From: Kiritimatiellia bacterium
GTDB lineage: Bacteria; Verrucomicrobiota; Kiritimatiellia; UBA8416; JADHWI01
Assembly: GCA_016783565.1 (NCBI GenBank)
Contig: JADHWI010000028.1
Span: 1-33,209, forward strand
Direction: 5' to 3'
Length of the DNA stretch: 33,209 bases
A program made the position numbers and the translations under genes. The notes beneath the pieces were generated by a model, which made no database searches, was not told the DNA's origin, and saw only the letters and a list, made by a program, of their open reading frames with translations. This document shows, piece after piece, positions 14,833 through 23,070 of the stretch. Each line of letters starts with the position of its first letter. The stretch's first letter is position 1.

Positions 14833-15148
14833 GCGACATTCTTTTTCGTTTCCAGGCTTATACGCTAACCAGCCCGCCTGCTCCCGACCAGCGGAAGGGT
14901 GAGCAGGCTGACCTATGGCCCGCCGAATAAAAGGCCGAAACCATACGCCAACCCACCACGTGCTGTCAAGCAACTGGCCATAATTTGAGAATTTCTGGTT
15001 TTTGTCTACGCGAAAGCGTGCAGCATGGCGCGAGGGAACTATGGTGTGGCCAGCCTACTGATCACGATAATGGCAATCCCCAGACCATCATTCACACGAT
15101 GCGTGCTCTTTGCTTTACGGCAGGCATGACAACTCGTAATATTCGCGC
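14833..15148. other. Intergenic region; possible tRNA-gene scrap and larC leader
   Basis: A gap of about 316 bp between the divergent tRNA and larC. Positions 14881-14925 resemble a shortened copy of the tRNA next door: CTGACCTATGGCCCGCCGA (14908-14926) against CTGAGCTATGGGCCCGCGA, preceded by GACCAGCGGA and AGCAGG in the same order as in the tRNA. The remainder (14930-15148) should hold the larC promoter. I see no strong -35/-10 pair and no Shine-Dalgarno directly before the larC ATG. Confidence 0.4.
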
Positions 15149-16324
15149 ATGAAAAACATACTGTACTATAACTGCTTTGCCGGCATCAGTGGCGACATGC
15201 ACCTGGGCGCAATGCTGGATCTGGGCGTACCGGTTGATCACCTTATTGGCGAACTGAAAAAGCTTCATCTTGATGGTTATGAAATCAAAGTCAGCACCGA
15301 TAAGCGCCAGGGCATAGCAGGCACCCGGGCTGAAGTCATTACCCGGGAAAGCCACCATCATCGCGGACTCCACGCCATATCGGACATCATCAACCAAAGC
15401 AGTTTGAGCGACACCATTAAGGCAAGCAGCCTGGATATTTTCCATAAACTCGCCGAAGCAGAGGCGAGTGTTCATAATGTGGAGATCGAAAATATTCACT
15501 TCCATGAAGTCGGCGCCATTGATGCGATGGTCGATATTGTCGGCGCCGCTATCTGCATTGATTACCTTAAGCCAGACTTCATATACAGCTCTCCAATCGA
15601 ACTGGGAGGTGGCTTTGCAGAATGCGCTCACGGCACATTCCCCATTCCCGCCCCGGCAACGGTTGAATTATTAAAAGGTATTCCCGTGACAACAGGCGGG
15701 GTTCACTACGAAGCAACAACTCCAACCGGCGCAGCGATCCTTGCGTCAGTGGTCGACGAATTTATCGAGACCGCAAACCTCACCATCACCAAAACGGGTT
15801 ACGGCATAGGGTTTAAAGATGAGAAAGAACTGCCAAACGTATTACGTGTCAACACGGCGCAGATGACCAGCGGTGCATTTAAAGAGGAAACCGGGGCGCT
15901 GATCATTGAATGCAACATCGACGATATGAATCCGGAATATTACGATCATATCTTCGATCGACTCTTTGACGCAGGCGCCAAAGACGTTTTCATGACTCCA
16001 ATTATCATGAAGAAATCACGTCCGGCCATTACACTCAGCGTTTTATGTCACACCGATATCGAGCAGCAGATAGAGCGCATCATTCTGATGGAGACTTCCT
16101 CGCTGGGGCTTCGCAAATACCCGGTTCGAAAGAGTGTGCTCGACAGAAAGACAGAAATAATCTCCACTGAATATGGTGAGGTAAGGGTCAAGACGGCTCT
16201 CTATGAGGGCAAAAAAGTCAGATCCAAACCGGAACATGACGATTGCAAAAAAATCGCACAGGAAAGCGGGTTGGCTCTGAACAAGGTTTACGCGTTGGTG
16301 GAAAGGTTAATTCATGAACAGTAA
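15149..16324 (+). CDS. larC: LarC, nickel insertase for the nickel-pincer cofactor
   Basis: A 391-residue protein, ATG at 15149. LarC performs the CTP-dependent insertion of nickel into the pincer nucleotide used by lactate racemase LarA and related racemases/epimerases. Family signatures: YYNCFAGISGDMHLGAMLDL at the N-terminus, HFHEVGAIDAMVDIVG around residue 115, TTPTGAAILA around 190, and NIDDMNPEYYDHIFDRLFDA around 255 at the start of the C-terminal domain. In some lactobacilli the gene needs a programmed frameshift; here it is one uninterrupted frame. It overlaps larB by 11 bp, so the two are translated together. Neither larA nor the sulfur-transfer partner larE is in the window. Confidence 0.93.
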   Translation: MKNILYYNCFAGISGDMHLGAMLDLGVPVDHLIGELKKLHLDGYEIKVSTDKRQGIAGTRAEVITRESHHHRGLHAISDIINQSSLSDTIKASSLDIFHKLAEAEASVHNVEIENIHFHEVGAIDAMVDIVGAAICIDYLKPDFIYSSPIELGGGFAECAHGTFPIPAPATVELLKGIPVTTGGVHYEATTPTGAAILASVVDEFIETANLTITKTGYGIGFKDEKELPNVLRVNTAQMTSGAFKEETGALIIECNIDDMNPEYYDHIFDRLFDAGAKDVFMTPIIMKKSRPAITLSVLCHTDIEQQIERIILMETSSLGLRKYPVRKSVLDRKTEIISTEYGEVRVKTALYEGKKVRSKPEHDDCKKIAQESGLALNKVYALVERLIHEQ

Positions 16325-17060
16325 GCAGATCACACAATTATTGAAATCTGTGCAGGACGGTGGCGTCGCAGTGGAAGATGCCGTTGCGCAACTGAAAGAC
16401 CTGGATTACACCGACCTGGGACACAGCAGAATCGACAATCATCGCGAACTTCGCACGCGTTGTCCTGAAGTTATATTCTGCGAAGGAAAAACCGTTCAAC
16501 AGGTATATGACATCATTAAACACATGCTGGGGCGCGGGTGCAACGTGCTGGGAACCCGAGCCACAGAAGAAATGTTTGAGGCCGCCAGGGGCTTGTCTGA
16601 CAAAATGGAATACAACCGCATTGCCCGGACAATTTCTGTAAAGACACATGACGTTGAATCGCCCGAGACCACAATTGCCATCGTCTGCGCGGGAACGTCT
16701 GATTTGCCGGTGAGTGAAGAAGCCGCGATTACTGCGGAGTTTCTGGGCAACAAAGTGGAGCGGGTGTTTGACGTTGGCGTCGCAGGCATACACCGGCTGT
16801 ACGGCAGCCTTGATGTGATTCGTTCAGCGCGGGTTGTCGTTGTTGTTGCCGGCATGGAAGGGGCCTTGCCAAGCGTTGTAGGCGGATTGGTTGACAAACC
16901 CGTGATCGCGGTTCCCACGAGCGTCGGGTATGGCGCCTGCTTTAATGGGATATCGGCTTTGCTGGGTATGCTCACAAGCTGTGCCAGCGGCATCACGGTA
17001 GTCAACATTGACAATGGATTTGGAGCTGGTTATGCCGCCAGCATGATCAACATGCTATAA
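16314..17060 (+). CDS. larB: LarB, pyridinium carboxylase of nickel-pincer cofactor synthesis
   Basis: A 248-residue protein, ATG at 16314 within the last codons of larC. LarB carboxylates and hydrolyses nicotinic acid adenine dinucleotide to give the dicarboxylated pyridinium mononucleotide, the first step toward the nickel-pincer cofactor. The N-terminal part (TDLGHSRIDNHRELRTRCPE, VIFCEGKTVQQV) and the PurE-like C-terminal domain (VCAGTSDLPVSEEA, VPTSVGYGACFNGISALLGM) are complete. Cys223 in TSCASGITVVNIDNGFGAG corresponds by position to the cysteine that forms the substrate adduct in characterised LarB (about 221). A product without LarA nearby may serve a distant LarA homologue. Confidence 0.93.
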   Translation: MNSKQITQLLKSVQDGGVAVEDAVAQLKDLDYTDLGHSRIDNHRELRTRCPEVIFCEGKTVQQVYDIIKHMLGRGCNVLGTRATEEMFEAARGLSDKMEYNRIARTISVKTHDVESPETTIAIVCAGTSDLPVSEEAAITAEFLGNKVERVFDVGVAGIHRLYGSLDVIRSARVVVVVAGMEGALPSVVGGLVDKPVIAVPTSVGYGACFNGISALLGMLTSCASGITVVNIDNGFGAGYAASMINML

Positions 17061-17363
17061 AATGACGCGCGACTGTGTGAATCTTGCCACGGGCTGCTAA
17101 TCCACGCCAGAAAACACTACTGTCTATTAATTCAAGAAATAGTGTTGCTTTCCTGACAACATAGTAGTAAAAGGTGCACCAATATATTTGAAAGTTCCAC
17201 TAGACATGTACCGTTATACCTTTCTTTGAGAGTCAACCCCTTAAATCATCACGTTCTACAAATCTGATCGGAAAGAGCTATATCTCTTCGGCAAATCTGA
17301 TCGGCAAAACAACACATGAGCGAAAGCTCATATCAACAGAAGAGTAGAAACAGGAGACGGAAG
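17061..17363 (+). promoter_or_regulatory. Structured leader and promoter region of the cold-shock gene
   Basis: A 300-bp non-coding stretch. It contains a CCACGGGCTG block (17073-17110), a loose inverted repeat AACACTA..TAGTGTT (17113-17146), and an exact 13-bp direct repeat CAAATCTGATCGG at 17259-17271 and 17292-17304. Between those copies lies a hairpin-forming GAAAGAG..CTCTTC. A perfect stem ATGAGC-GAAA-GCTCAT with a GNRA loop sits at 17316-17331, about 20 bases before the Shine-Dalgarno. TTGAAA (17188) and TTATAC (17214) could be promoter boxes, although the 20-bp spacing is long. Structured leaders that refold with temperature are known for csp genes elsewhere; this one is inferred. Confidence 0.45.
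17073..17110 (+). repeat. CCACGGGCTG block, diverged copy
   Basis: TGTGTGAATCTTGCCACGGG followed by CTGCTAATCCACGCC parallels the minus-strand block at 8616-8651 (GCGTGAGTTTCACCACGGGC, TGTTAACGCGC). As there, an inverted repeat follows directly (AACACTA..TAGTGTT), which may be the eroded palindrome. Confidence 0.4.
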
Positions 17364-17555
17364 ATGCCACAAGGTAAGGTAAAATGGTTCAGCACGGAAA
17401 AGGGTTACGGATTCATCGAGCAGGAAAGCGGTAGCGACCTTTTCGTGCATGCGAACGACACCAATGGCGCCATCCTCCAGGAAGGCGACAGCGTGGAGTT
17501 TGAAGTAGGCGAAGGCCGCAAAGGTCCCTGTGCCAAGGATGTAAAAACAATCTAG
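17364..17555 (+). CDS. Cold-shock domain protein, CspA family
   Basis: I place the start at ATG 17364 behind AGGAGACGG (17352-17360), giving MPQGKVKWFSTEKGYGFIEQ and 63 residues; the in-frame ATG at 17316 lies within a leader hairpin and lacks a ribosome site. The single OB-fold carries RNP1 (KGYGFIEQ) and RNP2 (DLFVHAND) RNA-binding motifs and ends PCAKDVKTI. Csp proteins bind single-stranded RNA and melt structure, often at low temperature. A strong intrinsic terminator follows, so the gene is transcribed alone. The long structured leader suggests post-transcriptional control. Confidence 0.95.
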   Translation: MPQGKVKWFSTEKGYGFIEQESGSDLFVHANDTNGAILQEGDSVEFEVGEGRKGPCAKDVKTI

Positions 17556-17563
17556 CACATCCC

Positions 17564-17611
17564 CAGGGCCAGTCTGATCGTTTCTTGTTCAGACTGGTCC
17601 TGACTCTTTTT
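17564..17611 (+). terminator. Rho-independent terminator of the csp gene
   Basis: A 14-bp stem (CAGGGCCAGTCTGA at 17564-17577 pairing with TCAGACTGGTCCTG at 17589-17602, one G-U pair) with an 11-nt loop, followed by ACTCTTTTT. It lies 9 bp after the csp stop codon. Confidence 0.9.
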
Positions 17612-17622
17612 CGAGGTCACCT

Positions 17623-18159
17623 GTGACGAATGGATGCATACTGGAAGACGTTCAGGGATTGTATCGCATCGTCGCTCTATCCCCCCTGCGCCGAACACCT
17701 GGCGTACGTTTTGATATGGTATCCCTGCCGGCACTTGCACGCATTGATGCGATTGATCGCGTTATCCACGAAGGTGCCGCTGTTTCTCCCGGACCGGTAG
17801 GGGACGTTGAACGACCGTGGTACATGCATACCGCCCAGGATGACAATCTGCTGGTCCTGCACGGCAAGCGCTATGTTGACATCTACACTCCCCAACACGG
17901 CAGGGTTGAGCATTTTACCGTAACGGCTGATCAGGTCATACGGAACGGCACACTGCTGCATGATGGCGCAGCCATGCTGGTCTGGCCACGCGGGGTCTTC
18001 CACCGTATCGTGAGCGACCCGGAAGAAGGCTCTGCCTCCATCAATCTCGCCACACATCATGAGGGGTTCGACATCGAAACGAACTTCAGTATTTATGATC
18101 TCAACGTCAAAACCGGTGACTATCACATGATCCGCAAAGGCAGCCTGGATCAACCGTAA
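17623..18159 (+). CDS. Cupin-like hypothetical protein
   Basis: A 178-residue soluble protein; a GTG at 17623 is the best start (CGAGGT six bases upstream). Residues about 65-150 look like a double-stranded beta-helix: ERPWYMHTAQDDNLLVLHGK, VDIYTP, then AAMLVWPRGVFHRIVSDPEE, where the P-R-G-x-x-H run resembles cupin motif 2. Motif 1 is weak (one histidine, no clear glutamate), so metal binding is uncertain. I do not recognise a named family. It follows the csp terminator, so it needs its own promoter or read-through; the 3' neighbour is convergent. Function unknown. Confidence 0.6.
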   Translation: MTNGCILEDVQGLYRIVALSPLRRTPGVRFDMVSLPALARIDAIDRVIHEGAAVSPGPVGDVERPWYMHTAQDDNLLVLHGKRYVDIYTPQHGRVEHFTVTADQVIRNGTLLHDGAAMLVWPRGVFHRIVSDPEEGSASINLATHHEGFDIETNFSIYDLNVKTGDYHMIRKGSLDQP

Positions 18160-18256
18160 AAAAAGCACACCCCACCACTTAACCCTCGTCAATTCGCGCT
18201 TTCATCGGCCCTGGCCATAAGGCTTTTAACCGTTCTCCTGCAACGTTTCACAAGAA

Positions 18257-19333
18257 TTACGGAGTGAGATCTTCCTTGCCGGTCATGCTCTCAATCACTT
18301 TGGCGATCAGTTTTGCGGTGTTCTCAGCATCGGACAACTGTAGTATTTCAACCGGCGAATGAATATACCGCGTCGGAATACTGATTAGCGCAGCAGCCAC
18401 ACCCGCGCGAGCCAGCTGCATGGCATTGGCATCGGTACCGCTCCCGCCCGGAATGGCCTGCATCTGTGTCTTGATCTTTGCCGCACGTGCGGCCTTCTCA
18501 ATAATCTTCACCAGATGCGGGTTAAAATTCGCTCCACGATGCAATACCGGTCCTTTACCCAACTCGCCTTCCCCTACCCGCTTGGCTTCCACATTGGGCT
18601 GATCCGTTGCAAAAGTCACATCGACCGCAATGCCCACATAGGGGTCCACTCCATGCGTGGCTGTTTTCGCTCCACGCAGACCAATTTCTTCCTGCACCGT
18701 ACTGACGGCATGCACCGCCACGTTCAATTTCTTTCCTTTCAACAACCTCAACACGTCGCAAATCGCAAATGCTCCCGCGCGATCATCAAACCCACGACAG
18801 GCCACACGATCATTTCGCAAATCAATCCAACCGCTGTCGATCACAGCCACGTCCCCAATGTCAACGAGACCATCGGCTTCTTTCTTGTTCTTCGCGCCAA
18901 TATCAATCCACAAATCATGCGCTTTGACACTGGCGCCCGTTTCGCGTTCTTTCGCAGTCATCAAATGAATCGGCTTCACACCAATGACGCCGGGAATCAG
19001 CCCCTTGCGCGTATGAATCACTACACGTTCTCCCTGCAGCAAATTGCAATTCACGCCACCCACACAACTGAAGTTCAAGAACCCCTTATCTTCAATGTGC
19101 ATGATCATCAGACCAATTTCATCGCAATGCCCGGCCAGCATAACCCGGTACTTTCCATCAGGGTTCAGAATGCCGTGCACATTACCGTGAACATCAGTGT
19201 GCACATCATCGGCATAGCGCCCCATATATTCGCGAACGACCTTCTGCCCGGGTTGTTCAAACCCCGAAGGGGTTGATTGGCTCACCAGATCTTTAAAAAA
19301 CGTAAGTGCTGTTTTATTCATCTCTCTATCCAT
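18257..19333 (-). CDS. M42-family aminopeptidase
   Basis: A 358-residue cytosolic enzyme, ATG at 19331-19333 with AAGGG a few bases upstream; an in-frame ATG at 19319-19321 is possible. M42 peptidases are dinuclear zinc or cobalt aminopeptidases forming dodecameric tetrahedra that trim short peptides. Visible ligands and catalytic residues: AGHCDEIG (His and the catalytic Asp), RGFDDRAG (bridging Asp), STVQEEIGLRG (catalytic Glu pair), VDVTFATD and YIHSPVE (last His). PSGFEQPGQKVVREYMGRYA is the usual N-terminal block. Complete in length. The next gene upstream ends 102 bp away, so it may be the last member of the folM-folB-hydrolase unit or independent. Confidence 0.93.
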   Translation of the reverse strand: MDREMNKTALTFFKDLVSQSTPSGFEQPGQKVVREYMGRYADDVHTDVHGNVHGILNPDGKYRVMLAGHCDEIGLMIMHIEDKGFLNFSCVGGVNCNLLQGERVVIHTRKGLIPGVIGVKPIHLMTAKERETGASVKAHDLWIDIGAKNKKEADGLVDIGDVAVIDSGWIDLRNDRVACRGFDDRAGAFAICDVLRLLKGKKLNVAVHAVSTVQEEIGLRGAKTATHGVDPYVGIAVDVTFATDQPNVEAKRVGEGELGKGPVLHRGANFNPHLVKIIEKAARAAKIKTQMQAIPGGSGTDANAMQLARAGVAAALISIPTRYIHSPVEILQLSDAENTAKLIAKVIESMTGKEDLTP

Positions 19334-19435
19334 CCCATCCCTTATGTCGTGTCATGTACTGAATGCAACTCCCAAACTGTATGCAATACATGGGATCTAC
19401 GTCCAACCATTTTGCATAGCGATCCCAAGCCGTTA

Positions 19436-20410
19436 TCACGGTGCAGCGCTTACACTCAAAAACGATCCAATCTCCTGTGACCACTTCTCCGGTACTGCTG
19501 CCGCATATGCTTCATGCGCAATATTCTCAAATATAACCATCTGACGAGAACAGGTCAGCTTCTCGTAAACGGCCTCAGCCCCTGCCAGGTCTGCACGCGG
19601 ATCGCACGCACCATGCAAAACCAGAACCGGGCACGTCACCATCTCGGCATAGTCCACTGGATTATGCCGAAACCCATTGTAGTCAAAAAGCATCCCCCCC
19701 CAGAACACAAGCAACTCAGCCCCGGGAAAAGAAGGAAGATGCATTAACCTGAAACGATTCCGAATAGTGGATACCAACCGATCAAATACGGCCTCAAGAA
19801 TGATCGCATCCGGAGTAATTTCCCCATTATGAACGGCGCAAAGAATCGCAGCGGCACCCATCGATTGTCCATACAATACGGTATGCGAATACGCCAATTT
19901 CCCTCCAACATATGCAACCGTAGCGGCAACATCCTCCGCCTCACGGTACCCAATAGAAGTCGAATCACCGGATGAATCGCCACTACCCCGAAAATCAATC
20001 AACAACGTGGCATATCCCAACTGGTGCAGCAGTTCTGCCTCACACAGAAGGGTGGACTTCTCAGCCGTGTATCCATGAAACAAAACCACGAGACTTTGCG
20101 CCGCCTCGCACGCGATGTGCCACCCCGCAAGATGCTCGCCATGAGGCAACTCAATCGTAACGTCCTCGAAATCCAAGCCCAGATCCGTCGGTGTGCGTGC
20201 AGGTGCAGGGCGTGGCACCGTCACTCCCTTAACAAGTGCACGCACCTTATCCATCGCCTCAAGCTCTTCCGCTCGCTTGGTCCGTTCGCCACCCTCCACA
20301 AAGTGGGTCATGGCATAGGCATGTCGATATGCAATCAGGTTACCCAGAACAAAAAGCGGCACCAGGCAAAGCAAGGCAATCTTCGTTAATCCAACCAATT
20401 TCGTGCGCAT
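19436..20410 (-). CDS. Membrane-anchored alpha/beta hydrolase
   Basis: A 324-residue protein, ATG at 20408-20410. Residues 8-27 (LTKIALLCLVPLFVLGNLIA) form a signal anchor, so the enzyme probably faces the periplasm. The alpha/beta-hydrolase core shows the oxyanion LVVLFHGYTAEKSTLLCEAE, LIDFRGSGDSSGDST, the nucleophile elbow LYGQSMGAAA (Ser), and late VLVLHGACDPRAD and NIAHEAYAAA (catalytic Asp and His). Similar proteins are annotated as BEM46/YqkD-like hydrolases of unknown substrate. It starts 11 bp after folB stops, so it is probably cotranscribed with the folate genes without an evident functional link. Confidence 0.88.
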   Translation of the reverse strand: MRTKLVGLTKIALLCLVPLFVLGNLIAYRHAYAMTHFVEGGERTKRAEELEAMDKVRALVKGVTVPRPAPARTPTDLGLDFEDVTIELPHGEHLAGWHIACEAAQSLVVLFHGYTAEKSTLLCEAELLHQLGYATLLIDFRGSGDSSGDSTSIGYREAEDVAATVAYVGGKLAYSHTVLYGQSMGAAAILCAVHNGEITPDAIILEAVFDRLVSTIRNRFRLMHLPSFPGAELLVFWGGMLFDYNGFRHNPVDYAEMVTCPVLVLHGACDPRADLAGAEAVYEKLTCSRQMVIFENIAHEAYAAAVPEKWSQEIGSFLSVSAAP

Positions 20411-20421
20411 ACCGCTGATCC

Positions 20422-20778
20422 CTACTCCTTTGACCGATAGATTTCTACCGCCACGCTATGCGCCCCGGTAAGTGCCGTCATCTTATCCACCGTCACACGC
20501 ACACTTGTGATGCGGGTATCATCCAGACACAGTGCGGCAATTCGATCCGCCAGCGTCTCAATCAAAAAAAACTGACTCCCCTCAGCAAGCGTCACCACCT
20601 GATCACGAATCTCCACGTAATCGACCGTATCTTTGATACTGTCGCTTTGGGCTGCAGCCGACAGATCGCATTCCAGCTCAATCGAGATGCTGACATCCTG
20701 GCGTGTCACACGTTCCCTTGGGCGCGTGCCAATAATACAATTCGCAATTAATTGCCTGATAAAGATTTTATCCTTCAT
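20422..20778 (-). CDS. folB: Dihydroneopterin aldolase
   Basis: A 118-residue protein of normal FolB length, ATG at 20776-20778. FolB converts 7,8-dihydroneopterin to 6-hydroxymethyl-7,8-dihydropterin plus glycolaldehyde in folate synthesis (and can epimerise it). Motifs: IFIRQLIANCIIGTRPRERV with the conserved Glu near residue 22, DTVDYVEIRDQV (substrate-binding Tyr), SQFFLIETLADRIA (pterin-anchoring Glu) and VTVDKMTALTGAHSVAVEI (catalytic Lys). It lies 22 bp downstream of the FolM-like reductase gene, a pairing that fits pterin metabolism. Confidence 0.93.
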   Translation of the reverse strand: MKDKIFIRQLIANCIIGTRPRERVTRQDVSISIELECDLSAAAQSDSIKDTVDYVEIRDQVVTLAEGSQFFLIETLADRIAALCLDDTRITSVRVTVDKMTALTGAHSVAVEIYRSKE

Positions 20779-20800
20779 CCGCGACTCTCACCTTCCTGGT

Positions 20801-21559
20801 TCACAACAGATTCTGCCCACCATCGATAAAAAGGACCTGCCCGGTCATGGTCACAGAGTGCAGCAGATGCAACACCGCATCGGCAACATCCTCGGGCGTA
20901 CACTGGCGCCCCAGCGGAACCGCCCCCATAGGTTCACTTGAACTCGGCGCCCCCATCTTCATCACTGGCGGCAGAATCGCCCCCGGCGCCACTCCGTTGA
21001 CCACAATCTGCGGAGCCCACTCCAGCGCCGTCGCTCGCGTAAACTCCGCCAGCCCCTTTTTCGACACGAGGTACGGGATACAGCCGGACTCATTCTGCGC
21101 GATCCGCCGATCCAGAATATTCACAACGTGCCCCAGGGCCAGCTCACCGGAAGCCCCATCAGACTCATGCATCAGCCGCTCAGCAAAGCGTTTGCTCAGC
21201 AACATCGGAGCAACCAGATTTGATTCCAATTCATTTCGAATGTCTTCAGCAGCACTATCCAGCAACGGAAGCGTGTAGAAAGTCGATGCATTATTAATCA
21301 GAATGTTCACGCGTCCCGATACATTCCATGCCCGATCCACAAGTTGCGCCGGATCACCATCGGGAGCAAAGTGTTCCTGCACCGTCCATGCCTGCACCCC
21401 CTCAGTCTTCAGCACCTCAGCCAAGCCGCATGCCCGCTCTTCGGACTGATCATAGTGAATCACCACGTTACAACCCGCATCCGCAAGCGCACGGCAAATC
21501 GCTTCTCCAATGCGCAACGCCCCTCCCGTAACCAGTGCTGTACTTCCAGCAACATCCAT
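20801..21559 (-). CDS. FolM/PTR1-like short-chain dehydrogenase (pteridine reductase)
   Basis: I choose ATG 21557-21559 (MDVAGSTALVTGGALRIGEA), 252 residues; an upstream TTG at 21604 would add an uncharacteristic leader. The nucleotide motif TGGALRIG has the TGxxxRxG form typical of pteridine reductases rather than the usual GxxxGxG. NNAS follows, as do the catalytic YLVSKKG (Tyr, Lys) and VNGVAPGAILPP. FolM-like enzymes reduce dihydrofolate or dihydromonapterin with NADPH. Position just upstream of folB supports this. It is divergent from nfeD, the two start codons separated by 72 bp. Confidence 0.82.
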   Translation of the reverse strand: MDVAGSTALVTGGALRIGEAICRALADAGCNVVIHYDQSEERACGLAEVLKTEGVQAWTVQEHFAPDGDPAQLVDRAWNVSGRVNILINNASTFYTLPLLDSAAEDIRNELESNLVAPMLLSKRFAERLMHESDGASGELALGHVVNILDRRIAQNESGCIPYLVSKKGLAEFTRATALEWAPQIVVNGVAPGAILPPVMKMGAPSSSEPMGAVPLGRQCTPEDVADAVLHLLHSVTMTGQVLFIDGGQNLL

Positions 21560-21631
21560 CGTGCAATACCTTAAGCAAAAGTTTATCAATTTTTGTGGCG
21601 TCAATACGTGGACTATGCATAATATCTGGTC

Positions 21632-23068
21632 ATGACGCGATTGTTTTATTGCTTAGTTCTAGCGACCATTTCGGCCTGTTTACCGCTCTCCCACGCCCCG
21701 GCACAAGAGGTATCGGAAAACGCGGCAAGAACCTATGTCATCCCCATCGATGGAATGATCGAACGGGGCCTCCTGTATGTGCTGCGCCGTAGTTTCTCCA
21801 AAGCAAAAACCGAGGGTGCTGACACCATCATCCTGCACATGAATACTCCCGGCGGCAAAGTCAACGTCACCGAGGATATTATTCGCATGCTCATTGCATT
21901 GCCGGAAAACATAACCACCTATACCTTTATCGACAAAGATGCGCTTTCCGCCGGCTCCCTTATCGCGCTGGCGACGCGGCATATATACATGTCACCCGGC
22001 AGCCGGATCGGCGCCAGCGCCATCGTAACTCCCTTCGGAGACATTGAGGAAGGAGACATGAAAGAGAAGCACCTGTCTTCGCTTATCGCTCTTGTCCGCT
22101 CCGCAACCGAACGCAACCATCACGATCCGGCCCTGGCAGAAGCCATGATTCGACGGTCCGAAGAATATAAGATTGGTGACGAAATTCTTTGCGAAGAAGG
22201 TGAACTTCTGACCCTGACCGAGCTGCAAGCCGAGAAAATTATCGGCGAAGGTGAGGACGCACGCCCACTGCTTTCCGCCGGCACCGTCACCACATTGGAT
22301 GAACTTCTGGAGAAAATTGGTCAAAGCGACCGCACCATTGTCCGCATCGAAAGCACGTGGTCGGAAGAAGTCGCCCGCTGGATCGAACTCTTCGGCATCC
22401 TCTTCCTGATCGGCGGCATTCTCGGTCTATACATTGAATTCAAAATTCCAGGATTCGGCCTGCCCGGCATCACCGGCATTCTTTGCCTGGGAGTCTTCTT
22501 CTGGGGGCACCATGTCGCAGGCCTGGCCGGCATGGAAGAACTGATCATCTTCTTCGTGGGGCTCACGCTGCTGGCCATCGAGATTTTCGTCATCCCGGGC
22601 TTCGGCATCACCGGAATCAGTGGCATCGCACTCATCATGACCGCACTGACCATGGCCATGGTACAGCATTACCCTGGCACGCCCTGGTTCGAAGCCCCAA
22701 CAGGAGATCTTCAAAGCGCAGTCATTCGAATGAGCATCGCGCTCATGACCTCCTTTCTTGCAATGGTTCTGCTTGCCCGCATTCTTCCCGAAACACATAG
22801 TTTCCGTCGCCTCATGCTGACCAAGTCCGTCGGACGTGACGAAGGATACCAGGCCTCTCACAACGAACCGGAATTAGTGGGTAAGGCAGGATTTGCAGAG
22901 ACCGATTTACACCCCAGCGGCATTGCACTGGTGGAAAACAAGCGCTTAAGCGTGGTTGCCCAGGGGGCCTACATTTCAAAAGGAACCAGCATTGTTATTG
23001 CGGAAGCCCACGGTAACCGTATAGTAGTCACCGAATCATCCGGAGCAGCAGGACAGGAGACCGCATAA
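21632..23068 (+). CDS. Long-form NfeD protein: ClpP-class serine protease with membrane and OB domains
   Basis: A 478-residue protein, ATG at 21632. Residues 1-25 form a signal peptide. Residues about 35-240 are a SppA/ClpP-like protease domain with HMNTPGGKVNVTEDIIRMLI and Ser106 in DKDALSAGSLIALA; Lys146 (GDMKEKHLSS) is spaced like the Ser97/Lys138 dyad of the Pyrococcus homologue, so activity is likely. Several transmembrane helices span about 245-395 (LFGILFLIGGILGLYIEF, LIIFFVGLTLLAIEIFVIPG). A C-terminal OB-fold (about 415-472) ends with GTSIVIAEAHGNRIVV. Long NfeD proteins partner stomatin/flotillin proteins in membrane quality control. First gene of the nfeD-nfeD-floA operon. Confidence 0.93.
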   Translation: MTRLFYCLVLATISACLPLSHAPAQEVSENAARTYVIPIDGMIERGLLYVLRRSFSKAKTEGADTIILHMNTPGGKVNVTEDIIRMLIALPENITTYTFIDKDALSAGSLIALATRHIYMSPGSRIGASAIVTPFGDIEEGDMKEKHLSSLIALVRSATERNHHDPALAEAMIRRSEEYKIGDEILCEEGELLTLTELQAEKIIGEGEDARPLLSAGTVTTLDELLEKIGQSDRTIVRIESTWSEEVARWIELFGILFLIGGILGLYIEFKIPGFGLPGITGILCLGVFFWGHHVAGLAGMEELIIFFVGLTLLAIEIFVIPGFGITGISGIALIMTALTMAMVQHYPGTPWFEAPTGDLQSAVIRMSIALMTSFLAMVLLARILPETHSFRRLMLTKSVGRDEGYQASHNEPELVGKAGFAETDLHPSGIALVENKRLSVVAQGAYISKGTSIVIAEAHGNRIVVTESSGAAGQETA

Positions 23069-23070
23069 CA

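Noticed and set aside
15149-16324. Programmed frameshift in larC
   Set aside because: The gene is a single continuous frame through both LarC domains.
18515-19276. Plus-strand reading frame (253 codons) opposite the M42 peptidase
   Set aside because: The composition is unnatural (His/Asn-rich), it has no ribosome site, and the complementary strand carries complete M42 motifs.
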